Shown here: one piece after another, positions 1-8,305 of the stretch
How positions within the stretch are numbered: the first letter of the stretch is position 1
Layout of the letters: every line of letters starts with the position of its first letter
Assembly (NCBI GenBank): GCA_022791735.1
Contig: JAAVZQ010000057.1
Location: forward strand, 1-22,168
Source of the DNA: Clostridia bacterium
GTDB lineage: Bacteria > Bacillota > Clostridia > TANB77 > CAG-508
Length of the DNA stretch: 22,168 nt
Direction of reading: 5' to 3'
Position numbers and translations under genes: made by a program
Notes under the pieces: model-generated
Database searches by the model: none
What the model was told of the DNA's origin: nothing
The model's input: only the letters and a program-made list of their open reading frames with translations

Positions 1-85
1 GTTGGAGCTCAAGTAAAACATTTGGCAAAAGTTACACCTCGGTAGTGCGTATGCGATTAATAGAAGGCATCCGCATGATTGTTAG
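1..85 (+). CDS. possible C-terminal tail of an upstream gene (partial)
   Basis: The frame that starts at base 1 is open for 14 codons and reaches an in-frame CGG at 40-42 that is followed at once by TAG. If the C at 40 is skipped, as in the recoded genes of this window, the frame continues through GSAYAINRRHPHDC to a TAG at 83-85. I do not recognise the protein, and about 27 residues are too few to identify it. It would lie upstream of and on the same strand as cwlD. The coding status is uncertain: another frame is also open here for a similar length. Confidence 0.3.
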
Positions 86-102
86 ATTAGTATTATAGTA
101 AA

Positions 103-176
103 AGAATTACAATTCATAATTTCAAATATTGTTTGTCCTGCTAACTTGGTAGTTATTTATTATGAATTGTAATTCT
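103..176. repeat. hairpin with perfect 18-bp arms upstream of cwlD
   Basis: Bases 103-120 and 159-176 are perfect reverse complements (arm AGAATTACAATTCATAAT) around a 38-base loop. It lies between the possible upstream gene and cwlD. No T-run follows the right arm strongly enough to call a clean terminator. The loop holds ATATTG and GTTTG stretches faintly like the palindromes in the ribosomal operon, but it is shorter than those. Confidence 0.6.
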
Positions 177-222
177 ATTTTATTCTTATCCCTCATATAT
201 TCTTAATAGGAGGGATGCTTCT

Positions 223-951
223 ATGTATTTTTTAAAGAAAAAGCGTGTATTTTTTATTTTATTTTTCTTGTGTCTTTCCTTTTCTACTTATTTTATAGCT
301 TCTAAAGATAATTTTAAAAATAGGAGTTATGATATTACTCAAGTTTCTAGCCTTCCTGTTACTGAAAAGGTTATTATTGTTGATGCTGGTCATGGCGGAG
401 AGGATGGCCGGTGCTGTTCGGTTATAATAATATAACTGAGGCTGATATAAATTTGAAAATCGCTTTAAAACTTCAAAATTTACTTGAATCTGCAAATGCC
501 TCTGTTATTCTTACTCGTTCTGACGAAAATTCTATTCATGAATTAGATAGTAAGACTTTGGCTCAAAAAAAGGTTTCTGATATAAAAAATAGGGTAAAGA
601 TTGGTAATAGTTCTGAGGCAGATGTTTTTGTGTCTATTCATTTAAATAAAATCCCACAATCACAATATGATGGTTGGCAAACTTTTTATAATTCTAAATC
701 TGAAAAGCGGAAAATTACTTGCAGAAATGATACAGTCTTCTCTAGGTAGCACTATAAATAGATATAATAAAAGAATAGCAAAGTCTATTGATAATATATA
801 TATTGTTGATAATGTTGAAATTCCACTTACTATTGTAGAGTGCGGTTTTTTGTCCAATCCAGAAGAGGCTTCTCTTTTAGTTCAAGATGAGTATCAAAAT
901 AAAATTGCTTATGGTATTTTTCTTGGCTTAAGCAACTATTTTAATGAGTAA
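223..951 (+). CDS. cwlD: N-acetylmuramoyl-L-alanine amidase CwlD, read through three CGG recoding sites
   Basis: This is a zinc amidase of the Amidase_3 family, which cleaves the amide between muramic acid and L-alanine. CwlD acts in spore-cortex maturation. An N-terminal membrane segment (about residues 8-25) is followed by VDAGHGGEDG with the first zinc His, then NNITEADINLKIAL with the zinc Glu, VSIHLN with the second zinc His, and VECGFLSNPEEA with the catalytic Glu. Conventional reading breaks at three in-frame CGGs: 409-411, 419-421 and 708-710. Skipping the C each time gives DGGAVGYNN and SEKGKLLAEM, both normal for the family. 729 bases minus 3 leaves 242 codons including the stop (241 residues). 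The start has a good ribosome site (AGGAGGG, 201-214 area). It converges on the hicAB pair. A decayed pseudogene is the alternative, but no other lesion is visible. Confidence 0.88.
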
Positions 952-973
952 AACACTCTACTATATTTAGGCT

Positions 974-1315
974 TTAATTAGTTTTTAGATAAACAATTAA
1001 GGCTTCTTTTATTAATTCATTAATTGAGATATTTTCTTCTATTGATTTCATCTTTGCTTTGCAATGAAGTTCTACACCTAATCTAACATTTAATGAGCCT
1101 TTACATGGTTTTTCTGGTTCATCACCATTTGCTTTACATGAACTTAAATAAGAATCTATTCCGTCTTTAAAGTCTTTTTTTAATTCTTCGACACTTATAC
1201 CTTCAAATGAAATAAGATTTCTTTTTAAACCTTCTACTTTACCACAAAAACATTCGTCTTCTTCACTATATTCAATTTTTGCCCAGTATCCTTTATATTT
1301 CATAATATTGCTCAT
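974..1315 (-). CDS. hicB: HicB-family antitoxin
   Basis: This 113-residue protein has the HicB layout. The N-terminal half (KYKGYWAKIEYSEEDECF, then GKVEGL) matches the partial RNase-H-like fold that binds the toxin. The C-terminal end (ISINELIKEALIVYL) looks like a ribbon-helix-helix or helical DNA-binding segment. The start at 1315 is backed by GGAGG eight bases upstream. It lies 13 bases after hicA on the same strand, which is the usual toxin-first order for this family, so the two are very likely cotranscribed. HicB neutralises HicA and usually represses the operon. There is no in-frame CGG. Confidence 0.85.
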   Translation of the reverse strand: MSNIMKYKGYWAKIEYSEEDECFCGKVEGLKRNLISFEGISVEELKKDFKDGIDSYLSSCKANGDEPEKPCKGSLNVRLGVELHCKAKMKSIEENISINELIKEALIVYLKTN

Positions 1316-1328
1316 TATGTTTTCCTCC

Positions 1329-1574
1329 TTAACTAAATAATTTTTCTAACACATCTTTTATTTGATACGGTTTAAAATTATTACCATTATGTGGTTTATG
1401 AAGATCTATCTTTTCATTAGTATACTTATTTATGAAAACAACTCTTGAACCAGATGTCTTTCCTTTATTATCTTTAATAAATCCAAAATGATTTAATATT
1501 CTCTTTAATTCTTCATATGTAAAATCTTTCGGCTTTGATTTTAACCTTTCTATATCTTTTTCTATTCTACTCAT
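1329..1574 (-). CDS. hicA: HicA-family mRNA interferase toxin
   Basis: This small basic protein of 81 residues has the HicA (YcfA) double-stranded-RNA-binding-like fold. It contains TYEELKRILNHFGF, then GSRVVFINKYTNEKIDLHKP with the expected active-site His in HKPHNG, and ends IKDVLEKLF. HicA toxins cleave mRNA independently of, or during, translation and are held in check by HicB, encoded just downstream. The protein is longer at the N-terminus than minimal HicA because of a short charged helix. Its start lies 46 bases beyond the comEC stop, so it may be transcribed by read-through from comEC as well as from its own promoter; TATAAT-like sequence lies just before the start. Confidence 0.87.
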   Translation of the reverse strand: MSRIEKDIERLKSKPKDFTYEELKRILNHFGFIKDNKGKTSGSRVVFINKYTNEKIDLHKPHNGNNFKPYQIKDVLEKLFS

Positions 1575-1620
1575 ATATTATATCATCCTTTCTGCAATAA
1601 TGCAACTATTTTTAGTCGCG

Positions 1621-3990
1621 TTATTCTTTTTGTATATATTTTTTTATTTTCATTTTTCCATTTGATTTAACAGTTATATTTATTTCTCCATCTTGGTCTG
1701 TTCTGTAAATTTTACTTCCGTAGTCTTTGAAGTCTATCTATTACTTCTTCATTTGGATGTCCAAATGTGTTATTTTTGCCGTACTCCGATTAATGCGATT
1801 TTAGGAGATATTTTTTCTAGAAATTCTTGAGTAGTTGATGTTTTTGAACCATGATGCCCTACTTTCAAAATATCCGATTTTAATAAATTAGAATTTTTAT
1901 ATTCATTTATTATTTCTTTTTCTGCAATTTTTTCTATGTCTCCTGTAAAAATCATTGAAAAATTATTTTTATAATTTATTTTTAATACAATTGAATTATT
2001 ATTTAAAATATTTTCTGATATTTGTTTTTCTTTTGGCCATAATATTTTTATTTTTAAATTATTTTCTATTAATATTTCATCTCCTTTTTTTACTACGATA
2101 TCTTTTATATTTTTTTCTTTTATTATTTTTTTATATTTTTGATAATTCTCCGAGTTTTTGCCTTGGTGACAAACCGCAATATTTTTTACTTTTATTTCTT
2201 CCATAATTTTTAGCAGTCCGTCCGGGCGTGGTCCGTGTCAAAATGACTACAAATTATATAGTCAAGTTTATTTATTCTTCTACTTAGTAAATATGGCAAG
2301 AGTGTATTCTTTCCGAACATCGTAGTTCTCACTCCCTCCGCCATCTATTAATATAGTCTTGTTTCGTGGTGTGACAATTAGACAACTATCTCCTTGCCCT
2401 ACATCTATAAAATATATTTGCAAATTATTTTTAGGAATTATATCTATTAAATTTGAAATTAATGCTATTATTACAAAAAGGCAAACAATTTGTCTTTTAT
2501 ATTTTTTTATTTTTTGTATTTCATTTTTTTTGATTAAATATCCGAATTAAAAATATTAAAAAATAATAGATAATTATTTGATAAAAAAATGGTGTTTTAA
2601 TATATATTTTTGATAAAGGAATTTTTGATGTAATTTTTATAATTTCCAAAAATATTTTTATTAATATTTTATAAATTATTCCAAATATTTTTATGTATTT
2701 AATTATTGGAAATAAAATAATAATTAAAAATCCAAATATAATTATTATTGTAATTAAAAAACTTGTTAAAACATTTGCTATAAAAAATGTAAGTGATAAT
2801 GTTTTATAATTATAAATCATTATTGGTATTATAACCATTTGCACTGATAAACTAACTGAAATTATGCTTTTTATATATTTTGCTAATTTATTATCTTTTT
2901 TTATTAACTTATTTAGCCCTTTATTTATTATTTCCATGAAGTAGATTATTCCGTAATACTCCTCCATAAGATAAAAGTACTGACATGCTAATTAAATTAT
3001 ATGGATTATAAATTATTGTTATAAGTAGTGCTAGACAAAGATTATTTAGAATATCACTTTTTCTATAAAAGAATCCGTGCAAAAATTTGTATACTTGCCA
3101 TTACGCATGCTCTTATAACTGATGCAGAAAATCCTGTAATAAGTACAATTATCACTAGAAATATCAGGCTTATAGCGTTTATTTTGCGTTTTGAGACATT
3201 TAATTTATTTAGACTATATGTTATCCCCATTAGTACTATTCCGAACATGTGTGCCTGATACAGCTAAAATATGATACATACTACTTGTCCTAAATTCCTC
3301 TAATGTTTCTTCCTCTATTTTACTTGTATCTCCGAAGTAATATTCCGACTTATAATACCTGCCTCTTCCCCTAATATTTCTTCTAAATTTTTTTGTATAT
3401 TTACTCTAAAATTATTTGCTAAAATAAATATAGGATTTATATATATTTTTTCTGATACTTTAATTTTACTATTTACCTTCACTGTCCCATAAATATACTT
3501 TGTTTTTAAATAATTTTCATAATTAAATCCTTTATAATTTGTATTTTTGGGAGGTCTTTGATATTCACCGAATTAATTTTACTTTTTTGCCATATTCTAT
3601 TTTTTCTTTATTTTTTACATATAAAATTAGCTTTGTATTTTTATACTTCTCATCTCCATTTATACTTTCTACTTTTATTTCATATTCTATTCTATATTCT
3701 TTTTCTTGCCCCTCTTTAGTAATTACACCTATAATCTCTATTTCTTGATTATCTTGATATAATGTACTAAATTTATTTTCTAAATATAAAGTTTGAATAT
3801 TTGAAATAATCATAAATATTATCATTAATGCAAGACTTGTTTTATATTTTCCTAATTTAACTATTTTTTTCCTAAATACATACAGTATAAAAATAAGTAA
3901 AAAAATAATGGGTACTATATTAATATTAAAATATAGCCCCCATATAAAACCTATTATATATCCAACCGTCATAAATATTAACGGTCTCAT
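1621..3990 (-). CDS. comEC: ComEC/Rec2 DNA-uptake channel, read through twelve CGG recoding sites
   Basis: ComEC is the membrane channel for single-stranded DNA in natural transformation. Domains in order: N-terminal membrane and DUF4131 region (about residues 1-190), competence domain with HILAVSGTHVGIV and further membrane helices (about 220-500), then a metallo-beta-lactamase domain with IYFIDVGQGDS, SHFDTDHAGGLL and VGHHGSKTST. Read conventionally it falls into many pieces. Each break is an in-frame CGG, at plus-strand positions 3568-3570, 3345-3347, 3332-3334, 3241-3243, 3075-3077, 2951-2953, 2542-2544, 2313-2315, 2222-2224, 2218-2220, 1779-1781 and 1718-1720. Skipping each C gives a glycine, for example ISGILLGDTS, IFAGFFYRKSD, LSYGGVLGIIYF and GVGKNNTFGHP. 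2370 minus 12 is 786 codons, so 785 residues, a normal ComEC size. No other disruption was found. Confidence 0.9.
2218..2224 (-). other. tandem CGGA-CGGA recoding site in comEC
   Basis: On the minus strand the codons run GCC, CGGA, CGGA, CTG. Two C residues (2224 and 2220) must be skipped in a row to read His-Ala-Gly-Gly-Leu-Leu. This is the conserved HxGG segment next to the metal-binding SHFDTDH motif of the ComEC nuclease-like domain. Skipping only one or neither leaves the protein out of frame. It shows the event can happen at adjacent codons. Confidence 0.88.
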
Positions 3991-4009
3991 AAATTTCTTC
4001 CTTTTCCTG

Positions 4010-5302
4010 TTATTTTATAATTCTTCTTGCAGATACAAAATAATATCCATCACCTGAAACATTTGATATTATTACACCCTGTCTAGAATTTGCTGCGTGA
4101 ATGAATTTTCCACCACCAATATATATTCCTACGTGGCTTATTCTTTTACTTCCACTAGAACCTGAGAAACATATAATGTCTCCAGCTTTCATTTCAGATT
4201 TACTAACTGACATACCATTTGAGTTCTGTCCACTTGATGTTCTTGAAAGTGATATTCCAAAATGCTTATATACATATGTTGTAAATCCTGAACAGTCAAA
4301 TCCTCTTGATGGAGTTGCTCCTCCTGATGTATATTTGTATCCTAGATAATTTCTTGCATACGACACAATATCTGCTCCTGTGACGTTTTCTGATGTAACT
4401 ACTTCTGTTTCTTCTGTCGGAGCTTTTGTTGTTTCTTTACTTTCCTTTTTTGTTGTTCTTGGTGCCGCACTTCTTGATGTAACTTCTATTGGTGTTTCTG
4501 ATATAAATGTTGTTGAAACAAATCCTCTTTGTCCATTATACTCAACTTCATACCATCCATCACCTTTTTCTATTACATTTAATTTTGCGTTTCTTGTAAG
4601 TTCTGCAATTATCTCTGCTGATGTATTTGGTGCTTTTCTAAAGTTAACTGATGTTCCTGAAATATATACTACTTTTTGTGATGAATTATTATTACTTTCA
4701 GGTTGTTTATTGTTATTGTCTATTTCTTTGCTTTGTATTTTCTCAGTTCTTACCCATCCTGTTGTTGTTCCAAATTTGATATATGACCAACCATTAATTT
4801 CACTTACCACTTCTATTTGCTTTTCTTCTTTAAGTTCATCGATAACTAAAGAATTAATAACTGGTGTTATATATATCTTTTCATTTGTAGCAAGTACTTT
4901 TACTGTTTCTTTTTGTACATTATCTGCTACATCATTATTTTCATTGTTTGTTTGATTTTCGTTATTAGTATTTGATTCTGTGTTTTGATTTTCGTTATCC
5001 TTACTTGCATCTTCATTATTTGTGTTGGTATTTGTATTGTTGGTTGTTAATACACTGATATATTGTGATGCAACATAACCTGTATAACCTTTTGATTTTA
5101 CTTTATACCAACCATATTCTTCCCCTATTATTTCTACTTTATCATTTACTGATAAAAGTGCAATAACTGTAGATTCTGTTGAAGCCTCTTTTCTTAGTTT
5201 TAAAGTATCTGTGGTAACTACTCCTGTTGATGCAAAACTACATAATGCTGTGCAACAAAGTGTTGCAACTGTCAATAAGGATATTACTATACTTTTTTTC
5301 AT
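4010..5302 (-). CDS. secreted cell-wall hydrolase: three SH3b domains plus NlpC/P60
   Basis: The protein has 430 residues with a signal peptide (about 1-24, ending near CSFAS). Three bacterial SH3 domains follow (about 26-85, 130-190 and 208-270), separated by Asn/Thr/Glu-rich linkers. The C-terminal NlpC/P60 endopeptidase (about 310-430) has the catalytic Cys in FDCSGFTTYVYKHFG and the His in RISHVGIYIGG. Family members cut gamma-D-Glu to diamino-acid bonds in peptidoglycan stem peptides, and SH3b domains bind the wall. It sits 19 bases before the comEC start, but its transcription starts from a clear promoter (5336-5364), so comEC may lie downstream in the same transcript. It is intact, with no in-frame CGG. 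Confidence 0.92.
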   Translation of the reverse strand: MKKSIVISLLTVATLCCTALCSFASTGVVTTDTLKLRKEASTESTVIALLSVNDKVEIIGEEYGWYKVKSKGYTGYVASQYISVLTTNNTNTNTNNEDASKDNENQNTESNTNNENQTNNENNDVADNVQKETVKVLATNEKIYITPVINSLVIDELKEEKQIEVVSEINGWSYIKFGTTTGWVRTEKIQSKEIDNNNKQPESNNNSSQKVVYISGTSVNFRKAPNTSAEIIAELTRNAKLNVIEKGDGWYEVEYNGQRGFVSTTFISETPIEVTSRSAAPRTTKKESKETTKAPTEETEVVTSENVTGADIVSYARNYLGYKYTSGGATPSRGFDCSGFTTYVYKHFGISLSRTSSGQNSNGMSVSKSEMKAGDIICFSGSSGSKRISHVGIYIGGGKFIHAANSRQGVIISNVSGDGYYFVSARRIIK

Positions 5303-5335
5303 AAATCATCTCCTACTTCTCATCACATAAATTTA

Positions 5336-5364
5336 ATTATACACTTTTTTTTAGATTTTGTCAA
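5336..5364 (-). promoter_or_regulatory. promoter of the NlpC/P60 gene
   Basis: On the minus strand, TTGACA (5359-5364) and TATAAT (5336-5341) are separated by 17 bases. Both are perfect vegetative sigma consensus boxes. They lie about 35 bases before the start codon, with GGAG a few bases from the start. Confidence 0.85.
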
Positions 5365-5410
5365 ATTTTTGCAATGAATATGTAACTTTTTTGTAATTTA
5401 TGATGTAATT

Positions 5411-6714
5411 TTAAAGCTCCTCGCCTATTCTCTCTATGATTTCCTGGCATCTGTTAAATACTTTGTATTTGTTAATATCCTCTATTTGTCTATCTTCCAT
5501 TACTAATCTTCCATTTATGATAGTATGAGATACATTGCTTCCTTTAGTATTATATACAATATCGGCAAAAATTGTTCCGTGTAGGATTTGTAATCTCTGT
5601 GTTTAAGTCTAACAATATAATATCTGCTTTCTTTCCGCACCTCAATACTACCTATTTCATCCTCTAATCCTAATGCTTTTGCTCCGTTTATTGTAGCCAT
5701 TTTCAGAACCTCGTAACTATCCATATTTTTTACATTTTCAAATACTCCTTTTTGTAAAAGAGCAGTAAACTTCATAACTTCAAACATGTCTAAATTAGAT
5801 CCACTACCTTGTCCATCTGTTCCAAGAGATACGTTTATTCCATTATCTATCATTTCTTGTATTTTTGCTACTCCACAGCCTAATCTCAAATTGCTTATTG
5901 GGCAATGTGAGATATGTACTGGCATACACTTAAGTCTTTTTATCTCATTATCTGTTAGTTTTACTGCATGTGCAAGTATTATATGTGTATCTTCAAAAAT
6001 ATCTTCTATTACATCCACTGGGCTCGATACAGAATAATCCTTTTTTATATCTTCCACTTCTTTTTGGTTTTCACAAAAATGCATATGTATTGGCAAATTG
6101 TTTTCTTTTGCATAGTTAACTAACTTTTCCACTGTCTCTCTTCCTGTCGTGTAAAGCCCATGTATTCCTATATTTAATGTTATTAAATCATATCTGTTGT
6201 TATATCTTTGTATTAGTTCTTCTAGTTCTTCTATCCTTTCTTCCTGCATATTTCCTATATCATTTACTGTCCTTGTTAGTTGAAGCCTTGTGCCTACTTT
6301 GAGTGCTGCTTCTATTGTGCTTTCTGTCATAAAATATTGATCATTTGCTGTAGTTGTTCCTGTTGTTACCATTTCAAGGCATGATAATATAGAAGCTGCA
6401 TATATATCGTCTGGCGTAAGCTTGTCCTCCATTGGCCAAATCTTCTTTGTAAGCCAATTTTGCAAAGTATATCCATCTAATGTTTCTCTAAATATACTCA
6501 TACTTAAATGTGCATGTGTGTTTATAAGTCCTGGCATACAGATTTTTCCTTCTGCATCTATTATATATGCTCCTGGTCTTGGAGTTATATATTCTCCTAT
6601 TTCAGCAATTTTGTCATCTTCTATGTAAATATCTATGTTTTCTTCATATTTAGGTCTATTCCCTGCCATTGATATTAAATTGCAATTTCTAATTAATATA
6701 TCCATTTTTATCAT
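5411..6714 (-). CDS. amidohydrolase of the MtaD/SsnA type, read through two CGG recoding sites
   Basis: This metal-dependent deaminase of the amidohydrolase superfamily is closest in appearance to 5-methylthioadenosine/S-adenosylhomocysteine deaminase. It has MPGLINTHAHLSMSIFRET with the HxH metal pair, HMHFCEN, LAHAVKL, HISHCPISNLRLGCG and LGTDGQGSGSNLDMF. Conventional reading loses the C-terminus. Two in-frame CGGs, at plus 5635-5637 and 5577-5579, restore it when the C is skipped: IGSIEVGKKADIILLDL and NPTGTIFADIVYNTKGSNV, standard features of this family's last strands. The second ATG, at 6705, is the better start because AGAAAGG lies nine bases before it. This gives 1295 minus 2 bases, or 430 residues. 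The exact substrate cannot be read from sequence. Confidence 0.87.
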
Positions 6715-6785
6715 CCTTTCTAAGGTGCTTCCTCTAGAAAATATTATGACTAATTTTAAGATATCTATATTTTACTATACTTTTC

Positions 6786-6830
6786 ACAAAAAGAAAAGAC
6801 TATAAGCAAAATTTAATTTGCTTATAGTCC
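6786..6830 (-). terminator. terminator of the ribosomal protein operon
   Basis: The 13-base arms 6798-6810 and 6817-6829 (GACTATAAGCAAA) pair perfectly around six bases. On the minus strand the stem is followed by a T-rich run (6786-6797). It lies about 52 bases after rplL. Confidence 0.88.
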
Positions 6831-6833
6831 TTA

Positions 6834-6863
6834 AACACAGCTATTATTATTTAAAGCTGTGTT
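6834..6863 (-). terminator. extra hairpin after rplL
   Basis: Nine-base arms AACACAGCT (6834-6842) and its complement (6855-6863) form a hairpin between the rplL stop and the main terminator. It lacks its own T-run, so it may protect the 3' end or weaken elongation rather than terminate. Confidence 0.5.
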
Positions 6864-6881
6864 TTGCAACATTTAAATTCA

Positions 6882-7253
6882 TTATTGTAATTCTACAACT
6901 GCTCCTGCTTCTGAGAATTTTGCTTTTAATTCTTCAGCTTCATCTTTGCTTACATTTTCTTTAACTGTTTTTGGAGCTCCGTCAACTAATTCTTTAGCTT
7001 CTTTTAATCCTAATCCTGTTGCATCTCTAACAACTTTGATTACTTGGATTTTGTTTGATCCTGCATCACTTAATACTACGTTAAATGATGATTTTTCTTC
7101 AGCTCCAGCTGCTCCTGCAGCTCCTCCAGCTGCTGGTGCAGCAGCTGCTACTGCAGATACTCCATATTTCTCTTCAATTCCTTTTACTAATTCTGATAAC
7201 TCTACTACTGTTAGGCTATCGATTGTCTCTAACAATTCTTCTATTTTTGCCAT
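6882..7253 (-). CDS. rplL: 50S ribosomal protein L7/L12
   Basis: This stalk protein recruits translation factors. It has 123 residues: an N-terminal dimerisation domain (MAKIEELLETIDSLTVVELS), an Ala/Gly-rich hinge (about 40-55) and a C-terminal domain with LKEAKELVDGAPKTVKE. The start at 7253 has GGAGAG upstream; an in-frame extension to 7301 runs into the palindrome and is not used. It is the last gene of the operon and follows rplJ after a 183-base gap that holds a large palindrome. There is no in-frame CGG despite many glycines. Confidence 0.97.
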   Translation of the reverse strand: MAKIEELLETIDSLTVVELSELVKGIEEKYGVSAVAAAAPAAGGAAGAAGAEEKSSFNVVLSDAGSNKIQVIKVVRDATGLGLKEAKELVDGAPKTVKENVSKDEAEELKAKFSEAGAVVELQ

Positions 7254-7276
7254 TTTATTTCTCTCCTTTTCCTTTA

Positions 7277-7399
7277 GCTCGAACAATAACCCGCATATCA
7301 CGTCGTTATTCTGCGGATAAATTATCCTTAGGTAGGCACGAGCCTTATCTGCGGTAATTTACCTTGAATGCCTAGTGCTATACTGCTTCTTGTTCGACC
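7277..7399 (-). repeat. palindromic element A between rplJ and rplL
   Basis: This 123-base imperfect palindrome has ends GCTCGAACAA and TTGTTCGACC that pair. On the minus strand it carries AGTATAGCACTAGGCA at about base 16 and a GATATGCGGGTTATTG stretch near the 3' end, which pair with each other. Element B has the same size and the same AGTATAG..CTAGG motif. The inner part adds short hairpins such as GGTAAATTACC. Confidence 0.7.
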
Positions 7400-7436
7400 T
7401 TAATTTAATTTTAATTTTTAATAATTATTATTCGCA

Positions 7437-7946
7437 TTACGCATTGGCTACGCTTTCTTTTTGTAATCTAACTTGATCAATTGCAACTGCAAATTTTGAT
7501 ATAGTGCCAAGTAATCCACCAGCAAGCATTCCAATAAGTGTTTCTCTTGATGGAAGTTTTGCAAGTGTTATTATTTCCTCTGCTGTCATAACTTTTCCTT
7601 CTATAACACCACCTTTAATTTTGTAAAAGTCGTGTTCTTTTGTATATTCATAAATTGCTTTTGCAGGTTCTAAGTAATCTTCTTGTCCTATTATTACAGC
7701 TGTTGGTCCTTCTACTGCTGCTTCTAATCCCTGAATTTCACATTTTTCTAGTGCTCTTCTTGAAATGTTGTTCTTTACTATTTTATATTCTGTATTTGAT
7801 TTTCTTAAAGTACTTCTTAATTTTGTTACATCATCAACGTTTATTCCTCTGTAATCTGTAAATAGGATTATTTTTGCGTCTTTCATTTTTTCTGCAAGTG
7901 CATTTACTTCTTCCTCTTTCTTTGCGATTATGCTTTTATTTGCCAT
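7437..7946 (-). CDS. rplJ: 50S ribosomal protein L10
   Basis: L10 is the stalk base protein that anchors L7/L12 dimers. It has 169 residues, with MANKSIIAKKEEEVNALAEK at the start, IILFTDYRGINVDDVTKLRS and NTEYKIVKNNISRRAL in the rRNA-binding part, and a C-terminal helix for L12 binding. The start at 7946 has GAGGAGGTG upstream. A typical L10 leader lies 230-330 bases upstream, so autoregulation by the L10-L12 complex is likely. There is no in-frame CGG. Confidence 0.97.
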   Translation of the reverse strand: MANKSIIAKKEEEVNALAEKMKDAKIILFTDYRGINVDDVTKLRSTLRKSNTEYKIVKNNISRRALEKCEIQGLEAAVEGPTAVIIGQEDYLEPAKAIYEYTKEHDFYKIKGGVIEGKVMTAEEIITLAKLPSRETLIGMLAGGLLGTISKFAVAIDQVRLQKESVANA

Positions 7947-7961
7947 TCTTTCACCTCCTCT

Positions 7962-8084
7962 AAACAAATCATAATCAGCATATTGCGTTGTTGCTACTCA
8001 GTCAATTTCCATTCAACGTACACAAGTACTCATCATGGAATATCTCCTTCATGTACCTAGCACTATACTAATTCTTATTTGTTT
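7962..8084 (-). repeat. palindromic element B upstream of rplJ
   Basis: This 123-base imperfect palindrome has ends AAACAAAT and ATTTGTTT that pair perfectly. On the minus strand it has AGTATAGTGCTAGGTA near the 5' end, an apical GTAC-TTGT-GTAC stem and AACAACGCAATATGC near the 3' end. Its 3' part overlaps the rplJ ribosome-site region, so the structure could influence rplJ translation. Confidence 0.7.
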
Positions 8085-8168
8085 ATAAATTTATTTGTTA
8101 TCTAGCCAAATAACAATTCTATTTCAGGCATTAATTTTGCATAAATTCTATTTGACTATATAAATATT

Positions 8169-8280
8169 AAAGTCTTAAATCTTTGCCCTAAGATTTCGAG
8201 GGTAAGATTTAAGACTTTTGACATCTCTTTTCTTCTTTCCTCGGTAGGACTTAGCTTTCTGCCTACTGTCTTAGGATATC
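8169..8280 (-). promoter_or_regulatory. L10 leader with downstream hairpin
   Basis: On the minus strand, bases 8275-8239 read CCTAAGACAGTAGGCAG then AAAGCTAAGTCCTACCGAGG, which matches the conserved L10-L12 binding leader known in Firmicutes. It is followed by a hairpin with perfect 15-base arms (8169-8183 and 8204-8218). In this leader class, binding of excess L10 complex favours termination before rplJ. Here the hairpin is followed by a mixed A/T stretch rather than a pure T-run, so its strength as a terminator is uncertain. Confidence 0.85.
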
Positions 8281-8305
8281 TATTAACTTATACTTTTTTT
8301 AAGAA

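Noticed and set aside
1621..3990. comEC as a pseudogene with many frameshifts
   Set aside because: All twelve breaks are the same kind, an extra C directly before a Gly codon in phase. Random decay would give mixed insertions, deletions, stops and losses.
7085..7357. Leu-rich plus-strand ORFs opposite rplL, rplJ and the coiled-coil genes
   Set aside because: They are antisense shadows of biased codons in the real genes on the minus strand.
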